Assembly: GCF_021021475.1 (NCBI RefSeq)
Contig: NZ_JAINWL010000001.1
Location: 682,001-746,000, forward strand
Length of the DNA stretch: 64,000 bases
Source of the DNA: Citromicrobium bathyomarinum
Lineage (GTDB): Bacteria; Pseudomonadota; Alphaproteobacteria; Sphingomonadales; Sphingomonadaceae
Direction of reading: 5' to 3'
In this document: in pieces, positions 52,894 to 60,671 of the stretch
How the letters are laid out: every line of letters starts with the position of its first letter
Position numbering within the stretch: the first letter of the stretch is position 1
Notes under the pieces: generated by a model
The model's database searches: none
Told to the model about the DNA's origin: nothing
Seen by the model: only the letters and a program-made list of their open reading frames with translations
Program-made: the position numbers and the translations under genes

Positions 52894-53808
52894 CTAGTCG
52901 TCGTAGCCGTCGATGTCGGGCAGGCCTTCCAGCTTGCGATACATGGTCCAGGTCGCGTCGTGGATCTGGCTGTCGTTCGCGGTGGCCGGAAGGCGATAGA
53001 CCGTCTCCAGATAGGCGCGGTCGAAGGTCGTCATCCCGTCGGGCGCGTCGGTCCCCTCTTCGAACAGCGAGAGGATCGTCGGGATGCCGCTGGCCCCGCC
53101 GGTGGAGGTATCGTCGATCGACACGAACGCGCGCATCGATGCGTAGTCGGCCAGCTGCTGCAGCGTCTTGCCCGGCACCCGGTTGCTGTCGATGATGACG
53201 ATCGCACCGGTCATGTCCACGCGCACCTGCTTGGACAGGCGCGAGGAGGAATACTGGTTGTTGAGCGGCGCGTCGCCCATCCCGCTATCGGTAAAATCGC
53301 GCCCGTCCTTGCCCTTCAGCTGCGTGCCGTGCCACGCGCGCACCGCGCCGTTGCCGCGCTTGATCCGGTCGTATTCGTAGTCGAGCAGCGTGGCGAACAG
53401 CTTGGGCTCGGCCTTGCGCAGTTCGTCCAGCTCCTGCTCGCCGTCCTTCACGAAGGCGATCAGGATATTGGGCTGGCACCCCTCGCCGCCGACCGGCAGG
53501 TCCACGCTGCGCGCGTTCTCTTCCATCCGCGCGATCAGAGTGCGGGCGTAGTCCGGGGTCATTCCGATCACCCCGATGCAGACCTGCGAGTAGAATTTGG
53601 AAACCGGCTTGTCGACCCGCGCCCGGCGCGTGATCTGGCGGGTCATCGCCTGGACCTGCTCTTCCTTCTCGCGGATACCCTCGACGATGATCTCCATCCC
53701 CTGGGCGGACGCGTCGGGCTCGGCCTCTTGCGCAGGCTCCTGCGCGGCAACCGGCGAAACGAAAGCAACAGCCAGACCGAAGGCTGCGAGCGGGAAGAGG
53801 CGGCGCAT
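52894..53808 (-). CDS. Exported protein of unknown function, paralogue B
   Basis: A 304-residue protein with a signal peptide (about 1-22, ending PVAAQ) and an acidic stretch before a domain shared with the gene at 51778-52674. The first conserved cysteine of paralogue A (CYDKP) is Arg-Val here (RVDKP), while the SQVC and GEGC cysteines remain, so one possible disulfide partner is lost. The C-terminus also differs. Function unknown; both copies have kept intact frames, implying selection. Confidence 0.82.
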   Translation of the reverse strand: MRRLFPLAAFGLAVAFVSPVAAQEPAQEAEPDASAQGMEIIVEGIREKEEQVQAMTRQITRRARVDKPVSKFYSQVCIGVIGMTPDYARTLIARMEENARSVDLPVGGEGCQPNILIAFVKDGEQELDELRKAEPKLFATLLDYEYDRIKRGNGAVRAWHGTQLKGKDGRDFTDSGMGDAPLNNQYSSSRLSKQVRVDMTGAIVIIDSNRVPGKTLQQLADYASMRAFVSIDDTSTGGASGIPTILSLFEEGTDAPDGMTTFDRAYLETVYRLPATANDSQIHDATWTMYRKLEGLPDIDGYDD

Positions 53809-53895
53809 GTTCAGGACTCCAAGCGGGGGTGCCGCATGCAGTACCAGCCAAGCCGCTGCTTACAAAGACTGAGGGCGCGCCCTTTCGACGAACGA

Positions 53896-53927
53896 CGCCC
53901 GGCGCTCCGCGAAGGGAGCGCCGGGCG
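53896..53927 (-). terminator. Perfect 13-bp hairpin after the RcnB-like gene
   Basis: CGCCCGGCGCTCC (53896-53908) and GGAGCGCCGGGCG (53915-53927) form a perfect 13 bp stem with a 6-base loop, 19 bp past the stop codon of the minus-strand RcnB-like gene. The stem is very strong, although only short T tracts follow, so it may act as a terminator or transcript stabiliser. Confidence 0.65.
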
Positions 53928-53945
53928 CGCATACTGGCATTCACA

Positions 53946-54560
53946 TCACCAGAAGAAGCGGTCGTACACCACCAGCACGCGGCCGTTGCGGGTGTCGATC
54001 AGCAGCACATCATTGCCGTAGCGGATGTAGCGCTGGTAGCCGTAGCGCGGCTGCGGCAGGTAGTAGTCGTAAGGGTCGACCCAGTAGCGCGAGCCCCAGA
54101 ACAGGTTCGAGTTGAGCCGCCCGCCGACCCGCACCGGGCGATAGGCGAGCCCACGCGGGGCGTAATAGGAACCCCGGCGGAAGGCATTGCGCTCGGCCTG
54201 CCGGTATGCGCGCCAGTCGCGGTAATCGCGGCGCGCCTGGCGATAGTCGCGGCGGTCGTCACGACGGTCTTCCCGCCAGTCGCGGCGGTCCTCGCGCTGG
54301 TCCCGACGCCATTCGCGGCGGTCATCGCGGCGATCCTGACGCGCATCGCGACGATCGTCGCGCCATTCTTCACGCCGGTCCTCGCGCGCCTCGCGGCGGT
54401 CGTCACGCCGGTCGTCGCGGCGCTGCTGCGCGGCATAGGCTTCGCGCGATTCGAGCCGGGCATTCCACGCCGCCTGTTCGGCGGGGCTACGCTGCTGGGC
54501 ACTGGCAGCGGTGGGCAGGACCAGTCCTGCGGCAACCGCCATGATCACAAGATTTCGCAT
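53946..54560 (-). CDS. RcnB-like exported protein with Arg/Asp-rich repeats
   Basis: A 204-residue protein with a signal peptide (about 1-22, ending ASAQ), a highly charged central region (about 45-120) built from repeated R-R-D-D and R-E-D/W motifs and a C-terminal RcnB-like domain (DPYDYYLPQPRYGYQRY, YGNDVLLIDTRNGRV, ending FFW). RcnB proteins are periplasmic nickel/cobalt homeostasis factors, but sphingomonad members with charged linkers have no assigned role. The ATG at 54560 follows AGGAGTGACC. A 14 bp perfect inverted repeat lies 33 bp upstream. Confidence 0.85.
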   Translation of the reverse strand: MRNLVIMAVAAGLVLPTAASAQQRSPAEQAAWNARLESREAYAAQQRRDDRRDDRREAREDRREEWRDDRRDARQDRRDDRREWRRDQREDRRDWREDRRDDRRDYRQARRDYRDWRAYRQAERNAFRRGSYYAPRGLAYRPVRVGGRLNSNLFWGSRYWVDPYDYYLPQPRYGYQRYIRYGNDVLLIDTRNGRVLVVYDRFFW

Positions 54561-54593
54561 TCCGGTCACTCCTGAACAATGCCCACCACCGGG

Positions 54594-54631
54594 CATGCGT
54601 TCATATTTACGCCGCTCAATATGAACGCATG
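54594..54631. promoter_or_regulatory. 14-bp perfect inverted repeat upstream of RcnB-like gene
   Basis: CATGCGTTCATATT (54594-54607) and AATATGAACGCATG (54618-54631) are perfect inverted copies separated by 10 bp. The element lies upstream of the RcnB-like gene and downstream of the collagen-like gene. The AT-rich inner part and lack of a T run favour a protein-binding operator over a terminator. Confidence 0.55.
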
Positions 54632-54742
54632 GCGCATGAGGCCGTTCAGGATCGCATTTTTTGTGTCGCGCAATGTATCGCGCGGTCGTCTGGCACGACA
54701 ACCGCGCGATCGACTACATCGAGTTCAGCGCTTCAACAGCGC

Positions 54743-55789
54743 CTACTCGCTCAAGAGCGACCCGACATCGTCCTGGATATAGGCCACCACCGCGCCTTTG
54801 CGTCCATCATCCCCCGGCTCTCCGGAGCCGAGATCGACCGGGTTTGCCGCGGGGCCCTCACTGCCGGCCGGTGGGCCATCGCAAGTACCCGGCCATGATC
54901 CGCGCGACCCTCCTTTCCCTTTTGAGCCGGGAGCTCCGGGGCTGCCCGCAGATCCCCCTTCACCACCCCAATTGCTGATCGATGTATATTGCAGAACGTC
55001 GATCACTGAACGCGGACCGACGAAGTTGACGTTCACCCCGTTGCTCCCATTGCCGCCATCGCCGCCGCGGCCGCCGCTGCCAGCGCGTCCACCATCGCCG
55101 CCGCCACCAGGCCCCCTGCTACAGATGCCCAGCCTGGCCTTGCCATCTCGCCCGTCGCCGCCGGCTTGCCCATCGCCGCCGCGCCCGCCATCGCCACCTT
55201 CGCTCCCGTCGATACCCGGCATCCATATCCTGAGATTGACTTTGGTCGAGGAAGGATCGGACGAGCCCTGCGCACCGATGCGGTTGGTGATGATCCAGAT
55301 GTCCGGCAGACTGATGGTCTCGCCCTTGCGCCCAGTGGCCCCGCTCCGGCCAGTGACCCCGTCCCTGCCGTCTCTGCCGTCACGGCCCGCCTTCGGGTAT
55401 GCGGCGGCCTGATCGGGCGCGTCCGGCTTGTTCGCCTGCACATCGATCGGCCGCATGATTTGCGCCCCGACCTCCGCATTGGCGAAGAGAATTTCTTCGG
55501 CGAAGAAGATTACACGAGGCCAGTCGAACTTGCTGATCTGAGCGATCGCCCCTCGGTTGAAAACGATTTTATCGGCGACGATGACCGGACGATCGATCGT
55601 TTCGGTACCGACATTGAATATCGTTTCCCGCTCGGCTGACTTGAGGGCGGTAAAAATCGGCTCCGGCAATTCGCTCTCCGAAATCTGGAGAGCATCGACA
55701 GTCGCCTCCTCCCCCTCTTGAGCAGACAACGGAGTCAGAGCTGCACAGGCTACCGCAGTTGCGAGCAAGATCACCTTACTATTCATCAT
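54743..55789 (-). CDS. Exported collagen-like (Gly-X-Y) repeat protein
   Basis: A 348-residue protein with a signal peptide (about 1-24), an N-terminal non-repeat domain (about 25-125) and blocks of Gly-X-Y or Gly-Gly-X repeats (about 133-153, 195-250 and 275-330, such as GRDGRDGRDG, GGDGGRGGDG and GSPGAPGSKG), interrupted by two short beta-like segments (DIWIITNRIG and VNVNFVGPRS). These glycine-rich blocks suggest a collagen-like fold or glycine-rich surface protein. Function unknown. An AT-rich promoter region separates it from phoH. Confidence 0.82.
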   Translation of the reverse strand: MMNSKVILLATAVACAALTPLSAQEGEEATVDALQISESELPEPIFTALKSAERETIFNVGTETIDRPVIVADKIVFNRGAIAQISKFDWPRVIFFAEEILFANAEVGAQIMRPIDVQANKPDAPDQAAAYPKAGRDGRDGRDGVTGRSGATGRKGETISLPDIWIITNRIGAQGSSDPSSTKVNLRIWMPGIDGSEGGDGGRGGDGQAGGDGRDGKARLGICSRGPGGGGDGGRAGSGGRGGDGGNGSNGVNVNFVGPRSVIDVLQYTSISNWGGEGGSAGSPGAPGSKGKGGSRGSWPGTCDGPPAGSEGPAANPVDLGSGEPGDDGRKGAVVAYIQDDVGSLLSE

Positions 55790-55999
55790 TCCCTCCCCTT
55801 ACCGTGATGATATTTACATTGATTTACTCGGAATATAAACCTCCGCATAATTACCCAAGACCAGCTCTACTTTTTTTGGCCTGCCTCCCACCGCGTGACA
55901 AGGCGATGACTTTCCACCGGCGCGAGATGCTGCCGCTTGCCTCCCCCGCCGCGCGCCTTACATTCGGGACTCGCAATGCCTCGAGCCTGAAAGGAGCGC

Positions 56000-57043
56000 A
56001 TGGGCCGCAGACCAACTCGCGCCGGAGAGCCCCGGCTTTCCCCGCCACCGCACCCCCAGCGCGAAGTACGCCGCGCACGGGCCGAAATGAATTTCGAGAA
56101 CCAGTCGCTGCTGGTCCCGCTGTTCGGCCAGTTCGATGCCAACCTCGTGCAGGTGGAAAACCGCCTGTCGGTGTTCATCTCCGCCCGCGGCGACAAGGTG
56201 ATGATCGAAGGGCCGGAGGATTCGGTCGCCCGCGCGCGCGACGTCCTGCAGGCGATGTACGACAAGCTGGCGCTGGGGCAGGATCTGGACGAAGGCGCGA
56301 TCGAGGCGATCATCGCGATGACCAACGAACCCACGCTCGACGGGATCATCAAGGGCCGCCGCGCGGGCGAGGACGGCGCGCCGCCGATCATGATCCGCAC
56401 CCGCCGCAAGACCATCGTCCCGCGCAGCGCGGTGCAGGCGCATTACATGCGCTCGCTCAGCCGCGACGACATCATCTTCGCGCTCGGCCCCGCAGGAACA
56501 GGCAAGACCTACCTCGCGGTCGCGCAGGCGGTCGCGCAGCTGACCAGCGGCAGCGTCCAGCGCCTGATCCTCAGCCGCCCGGCGGTGGAAGCGGGCGAGA
56601 AGATCGGCTTCCTGCCCGGCGACATGAAAGAGAAGGTCGATCCCTTCCTGCGCCCGCTCTACGACGCGCTGTACGACTGCATGCCGCCCGAGCAGGTGGA
56701 ACGGCACATCGCCAGTGGAGTGATCGAGATCGCGCCGATCGCCTTCATGCGCGGACGCACGCTGGCCGATGCCTTCGTGATCCTCGACGAGGCGCAGAAC
56801 ACCACGCGCGAGCAGATGAAGATGTTCCTCACCCGCTTCGGCCAGAACAGCCGGATGGTGATCGCGGGCGACCCCCGCCAGGTCGACATCCCCGGCGGCG
56901 ACCGCATGAGCGGCCTCGCCGACGCGGTTGAGAAGCTGGAAGGGATCGAAGGCTTCGGCACGATCCGCTTCACCAGCGCCGACGTGGTGCGCCACCCTAT
57001 CGTGGGGCGGATCGTCGATGCGTACGAGGGGACGGGGGAGTGA
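56000..57043 (+). CDS. phoH: PhoH-family ATPase
   Basis: A 347-residue PhoH-like protein with an N-terminal KH-like region (about 30-110) and a P-loop ATPase domain with Walker A GPAGTGKT (163-170) and Walker B VILDEAQNTT. These proteins are linked to RNA metabolism and usually lie between miaB and ybeY. Here miaB is 4.2 kb upstream and ybeY does not follow. The start MGRRPTRAGEP matches the sphingomonad form. Confidence 0.95.
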   Translation: MGRRPTRAGEPRLSPPPHPQREVRRARAEMNFENQSLLVPLFGQFDANLVQVENRLSVFISARGDKVMIEGPEDSVARARDVLQAMYDKLALGQDLDEGAIEAIIAMTNEPTLDGIIKGRRAGEDGAPPIMIRTRRKTIVPRSAVQAHYMRSLSRDDIIFALGPAGTGKTYLAVAQAVAQLTSGSVQRLILSRPAVEAGEKIGFLPGDMKEKVDPFLRPLYDALYDCMPPEQVERHIASGVIEIAPIAFMRGRTLADAFVILDEAQNTTREQMKMFLTRFGQNSRMVIAGDPRQVDIPGGDRMSGLADAVEKLEGIEGFGTIRFTSADVVRHPIVGRIVDAYEGTGE

Positions 57044-57054
57044 GAATTTTCCCT

Positions 57055-57084
57055 CGTCACCCTCGCGAAGGCGGGGGTCCCGCT
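57055..57084. repeat. REP-like repeat, left copy
   Basis: A 30 bp element, CGTCACCCTCGCGAAGGCGG followed by GGGTCCCGCT, sits 12 bp after the phoH stop codon. It is the inverted partner, with a few mismatches, of the element at 57393-57422. Similar GTC-A-CCC-GCGAA-GCGGGG-TCC elements recur between genes in many alphaproteobacterial genomes. Confidence 0.7.
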
Positions 57085-57090
57085 TAGCTG

Positions 57091-57381
57091 ATGGCCAAGG
57101 GCGGTTGGGTCTACATCATGGCCGACCGCTATCGTGGGACGATCTACATCGGCGTGACGGCGGATTTGGCTGCGAGAATTCACCAGCATCGCAAGGGCGA
57201 CGGCTCAGACTTCGTCATGCGTTACGGACTCAACCGCCTCGTCTACTCCGAACACCACGACCGGATCGAGGACGCTATAGCGCGCGAGAAGGCGATGAAG
57301 AAATGGCGTCGCGAGTGGAAAATCCGTCTGATCGAGGGGCAGAACCCGGACTGGTTCGACCGGTTCGGTGATATCCTGTGA
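57091..57381 (+). CDS. Small GIY-YIG nuclease family protein
   Basis: A 96-residue stand-alone GIY-YIG domain (UPF0213/YhbQ-like). The first motif appears as VYIMADRYRGTIYIGV, the catalytic Arg follows in ARIHQHRKG, and a Glu at AIAREKAMKKW fits the metal ligand. Such minimal proteins are putative endonucleases of unknown target. The gene is placed exactly between two inverted REP-like repeats, 6 bp and 11 bp away, occupying the site where ybeY normally follows phoH. Confidence 0.9.
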   Translation: MAKGGWVYIMADRYRGTIYIGVTADLAARIHQHRKGDGSDFVMRYGLNRLVYSEHHDRIEDAIAREKAMKKWRREWKIRLIEGQNPDWFDRFGDIL

Positions 57382-57392
57382 CGTTGGAAGGA

Positions 57393-57422
57393 AGCGGGAT
57401 CCCCGCTTTCGCGGGGATGACG
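57393..57422. repeat. REP-like repeat, right copy (inverted)
   Basis: AGCGGGATCCCCGCTTTCGC followed by GGGGATGACG lies 11 bp after the GIY-YIG stop codon. Its reverse complement matches the left copy at 57055-57084. The core CCCCGC-TTTC-GCGGGG can form a hairpin and may also end transcription. Confidence 0.75.
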
Positions 57423-57476
57423 TAGAAGCAAAGAAAAGAGGCGGACCTTTCAGCCCGCCCCCTTTGATCATCGGTC

Positions 57477-58394
57477 TCAGCCACCCATTCCGTCGACAGC
57501 CTTGCTGACGAGGATGTTCACCGCAACGCGGCGGTTCTGCTGCTTGCCGTAGTCGGTGGAGTTGTCCGCCACCGGGTCGGCCTGCGCCATGCCGGTCGGC
57601 GTCAGCATGCGATACGGCTTCCAGCCGCACTGCTGCTGCAGGTAGTTCACCACCCGCTCGGCGCGCTTCTCGCTCAGCTCCTGATTGATCTCGTAGCTGC
57701 CGGTCGAATCGGTGTAGCCGACCACCAGTAGCAACGCGTTGTCCATCTGGTCCGCCTGCGCGGCGGCGCTGCACAGCTCCGCCTGCGCCTGGCCCGACAG
57801 CTTGTATTCGCCGGTATCGAAATAGACGTTGGTCGTGCCCTTGACGTTGTAATTGTCGATATCGGCCACGCGCCCGCGCAGCGCTTCGGTCGCGGCGGTC
57901 TGTTCGGCGAAGCCCTGCTCGGTCCCGCGCTGAATCATCGCGGCGGTCTTCAGATCGCTGTCCTTCATGCTGATCCGCTGGGCGATCAGGCCGTCTTCCC
58001 ACTGCACGGTCCGCACGGTGATGGGCACACCGTTATACAGCTGCTCATCCTCAAGCGACGTCCGCGCCAGGCCGAGGAAGCCGCCGCGTGCCTTGATCTC
58101 GGTTTCCGGGGAGACGAACACGACGGTCTTCGCACCGTCTTCGGTCGTCACCTGGATGCGGTTGTCGCTGCGCGCGGAGATGAACCCGTCGATCTCGGGC
58201 CCCTCGGGCAGGTTGGAGATCTCGTCGGGAAGCATGCCGGTGACGGTCAGCGTGGTGTCGGCGGTGGTCTCCGCAGAGGTGTCCGCCCACTGCTGCTGTG
58301 CCGAAACGCTCGCCGGCATGGCCAGAACGGCGATCCCGCAGACCAGCGCGGCCCTGGTGGAGGTGAAGGTGGAGGTAGAATTGCTCTTCATCAT
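57477..58394 (-). CDS. OmpA-family peptidoglycan-associated protein
   Basis: A 305-residue exported protein. A signal peptide (about 1-32, ending SVSAQ) is followed by an N-terminal domain (about 35-165) and a C-terminal OmpA domain (about 180-300) with NQELSEKRAERVVNYL and NRRVAVNI, which bind peptidoglycan. Unlike true OmpA, no beta-barrel is evident. The double ATG at 58394/58391 follows a GGAG ribosome site; the long open frame upstream has no signal peptide support. Confidence 0.88.
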   Translation of the reverse strand: MMKSNSTSTFTSTRAALVCGIAVLAMPASVSAQQQWADTSAETTADTTLTVTGMLPDEISNLPEGPEIDGFISARSDNRIQVTTEDGAKTVVFVSPETEIKARGGFLGLARTSLEDEQLYNGVPITVRTVQWEDGLIAQRISMKDSDLKTAAMIQRGTEQGFAEQTAATEALRGRVADIDNYNVKGTTNVYFDTGEYKLSGQAQAELCSAAAQADQMDNALLLVVGYTDSTGSYEINQELSEKRAERVVNYLQQQCGWKPYRMLTPTGMAQADPVADNSTDYGKQQNRRVAVNILVSKAVDGMGG

Positions 58395-58637
58395 TGCGAC
58401 TCCATCGAATTGGTCGCGCGAGCCTGTGCTGGCCCGCGAGAATGGAACCGGTCGCCCGTTGCTGGCAGACCGGCGTGTGAAGCCCCCGTCAGAGATGTGA
58501 CGAACGTCGTCTGACGAGGAACCCCAATGCCGACCCGTTGGGCCGGTTCCGGAGCGATCCGGGGCAACAGACCGATTCACGATGGCTTGAGCCAGAAGAG
58601 GGACGGCCCGTGCGCTTTCGCGAATGCGATGTTGGGC

Positions 58638-59705
58638 CTATTCGCGCGCGCCCGAACGGCGGAAAAGCTCGGGCAGAATGTAGTCCTGATACAGCCGCTC
58701 GCTCTTCGCGTGCGCATCGCGCTGGCCGTAATTGGTTGCGGTGATGACCGTGACCGAGCCGGTTTCGGGCTGGATGATCACCTTGTTGCCGCCATTGCCG
58801 TTCATCAGCCGCGCGTGCAGCGTGCGATCGCCGAGGGTGAACGGCTGGATCCACAACAGGTAGCCATATTCGTAACCGCGCCCGTCATCGATCGCGACCT
58901 GCGGCGTCATCGAGGATTCGATCCAGTCGCGCGGAAGCACCTGCCGCTCGCCCACGCGCCCCTGATCGAGGAAAAGCTGGCCCAGCTTGCCCAGCGTGCG
59001 GCTGGTCAGCTCCAGCCCGCCGCCGCCCATCGCCAGGCCCAGCGGGGTGAACTGCCAGGCGATATTCTCGACCCCCAGCGGGCCGAACAGGCGCTCCTGC
59101 GCGAACTCCTCCAGCTGCTGCCCGGTCGCATTCTCGACCAGAGCGCCCAGCGCAACCGTGCCAGCGGTGCAGTAGGAGAAGGCGCGGCCATAGGGGCTGT
59201 CTTCGGGCCGGGTCTCCCACGCGGCAAAGCCCTTCACCGGCAGGTCGAGATAGAAGCCGACCCAGTCCTCTATCAGATACATCCGCTCCTCATTGCCGCG
59301 CGAATACGGGTTCGAGTCGTTGCATTCGGCGATCGAGCTCATGGTCAGCAGGTCTTCCACGGTGACCTGTTCCTTGCGCGGATCGGGATTGACGGGCGCG
59401 TAGTCTGGCAACAGGCTGCGGATGCGCGTGTCGCGGGCCAGCCTGCCGTCGCCTGCCGCGATCCCTGCGAGCATGCCGGTGACCGTCTTGGTGGCAGAGC
59501 GCGTGTTGCGCAGCGCGTCGGCACCGCCATCGTCGAAATAGCGCTCGGCGACGGTCTCTCCATCCTGCATCACCACCACGCTGGTGATCCCGGCGAAGTC
59601 GTCGGTCTGCGCGGCATCGAAGGCGGCGAAGAAATCGGGCGCCTGCTGGGCGAGCAGCGCGCCGGGGGTGAGAAAACACAGTAATGCGGCAATCGGGAAT
59701 TTCAC
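58638..59705 (-). CDS. Serine hydrolase, class C beta-lactamase/penicillin-binding-protein fold
   Basis: A 355-residue exported serine hydrolase. A signal peptide (about 1-20, ending LLAQ) is followed by a class C beta-lactamase-like domain with the SxxK nucleophile SATK (Ser70, Lys73) and a YxN-like SYCTAG segment. Such proteins include esterases and D-amino acid peptidases as well as beta-lactamases, so the substrate is open. The GTG at 59705 follows AAGGAG and makes the signal peptide; a longer ATG start is possible but gives a charged N-terminus. Confidence 0.85.
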   Translation of the reverse strand: MKFPIAALLCFLTPGALLAQQAPDFFAAFDAAQTDDFAGITSVVVMQDGETVAERYFDDGGADALRNTRSATKTVTGMLAGIAAGDGRLARDTRIRSLLPDYAPVNPDPRKEQVTVEDLLTMSSIAECNDSNPYSRGNEERMYLIEDWVGFYLDLPVKGFAAWETRPEDSPYGRAFSYCTAGTVALGALVENATGQQLEEFAQERLFGPLGVENIAWQFTPLGLAMGGGGLELTSRTLGKLGQLFLDQGRVGERQVLPRDWIESSMTPQVAIDDGRGYEYGYLLWIQPFTLGDRTLHARLMNGNGGNKVIIQPETGSVTVITATNYGQRDAHAKSERLYQDYILPELFRRSGARE

Positions 59706-59789
59706 AGGGTCGGCTCCTTGTTCGGGTATCCCGACGGCCCTGCCCGCATGGCGCGCGCCTTTCTTGTATTTTTCAAACATGGTGCGCGC

Positions 59790-60572
59790 TTATGCCAGCC
59801 CGCTCGCCCGGCGGAACCTGAGCGGGGGCAGGCCTGCCCGGCGGCGAAAGAAGCGGGTGAAATGGGCCTGGTCGCAAAAGCCCAGCTCGAGCGCGATCTG
59901 TGCGATCGGCTGCTCGCTGCGGGCGAGCAGGTCGCACGCACGCTCGAACTGGCGCTCGCGAATCAGCTCGCCCGCGGTGCGCCCCCAGGCGGCACGGAAG
60001 GAGCGAGCGATGTGAACCGGGTGCATGTCCGCCTCGCGCGCGAGTGCATCCAGCGTGACGCCTCGCGCATCCTCTTCCATCACCATCTCATAGGCGCGGC
60101 CAAGCCAGCCGGGGCCAGGTGCATCGTCCGCTGGCCGCGTCTTCGACCGCGCCGTCTCGGCGACTTCTTCGAGCAGCAGCGTGGGCGCATCGAACTCCAG
60201 TTCGCCGACCACGCTGAGCATCCGGGCAATGTCGCGCGGGTTGCGCGAGGCGCGCGCGGGGCCTTCGTGAGAGGCTTCGGGCGCGAGGTTCAGGGTGAGA
60301 AACCGCCCCTCGGGCCGCAGGAAACGGTCGCGATGCGCGGTACCCGCCGGATTGTCGACCAGGATCGGCGCGCTGGTGACCGGCGGTGCCCCTTGCGCCG
60401 AGGTGATGTAATTCCCGCCAAACACGAACACGAGGTGGCGGTCTTCGTGGACATGCGGCTCGATCTCGATGTCGAGCGGTTGGTACACGCCGAAGCGGAC
60501 ATCGCGCACCGTGCGATGGCGGGCCATGTCGCCCCAGATCTGGCCAGGCCCGCGCTGGAGGGACTGCTGCAT
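59790..60572 (-). CDS. AraC-family transcriptional regulator
   Basis: A 260-residue AraC regulator: a cupin-like N-terminal sensor (about 20-110, with HVHEDRHLVFVF) and two C-terminal helix-turn-helix motifs (TLDALAREADMHPVHIARSF and IAQIALELGFCDQAHFTRFF). It lies immediately upstream of the serine hydrolase on the same strand with an 84 bp gap and may control it. Ligand unknown. Confidence 0.9.
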   Translation of the reverse strand: MQQSLQRGPGQIWGDMARHRTVRDVRFGVYQPLDIEIEPHVHEDRHLVFVFGGNYITSAQGAPPVTSAPILVDNPAGTAHRDRFLRPEGRFLTLNLAPEASHEGPARASRNPRDIARMLSVVGELEFDAPTLLLEEVAETARSKTRPADDAPGPGWLGRAYEMVMEEDARGVTLDALAREADMHPVHIARSFRAAWGRTAGELIRERQFERACDLLARSEQPIAQIALELGFCDQAHFTRFFRRRAGLPPLRFRRASGLA

Positions 60573-60671
60573 GCGATCATCCTTTCGGGCAGGATCGACA
60601 CTGGCAGACTTGCCCGAGGTGGCTCCCCCGTCAATCGACCACAGACATTGATTGTCCGCCCGGTGGCGCGA

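Noticed and set aside
54240-54440. Repetitive DNA within the RcnB-like gene resembling a CRISPR or tandem array.
   Set aside because: The repetition is codon-level (Arg/Asp motifs) without constant repeat and variable spacer structure, so it is a coding low-complexity region.
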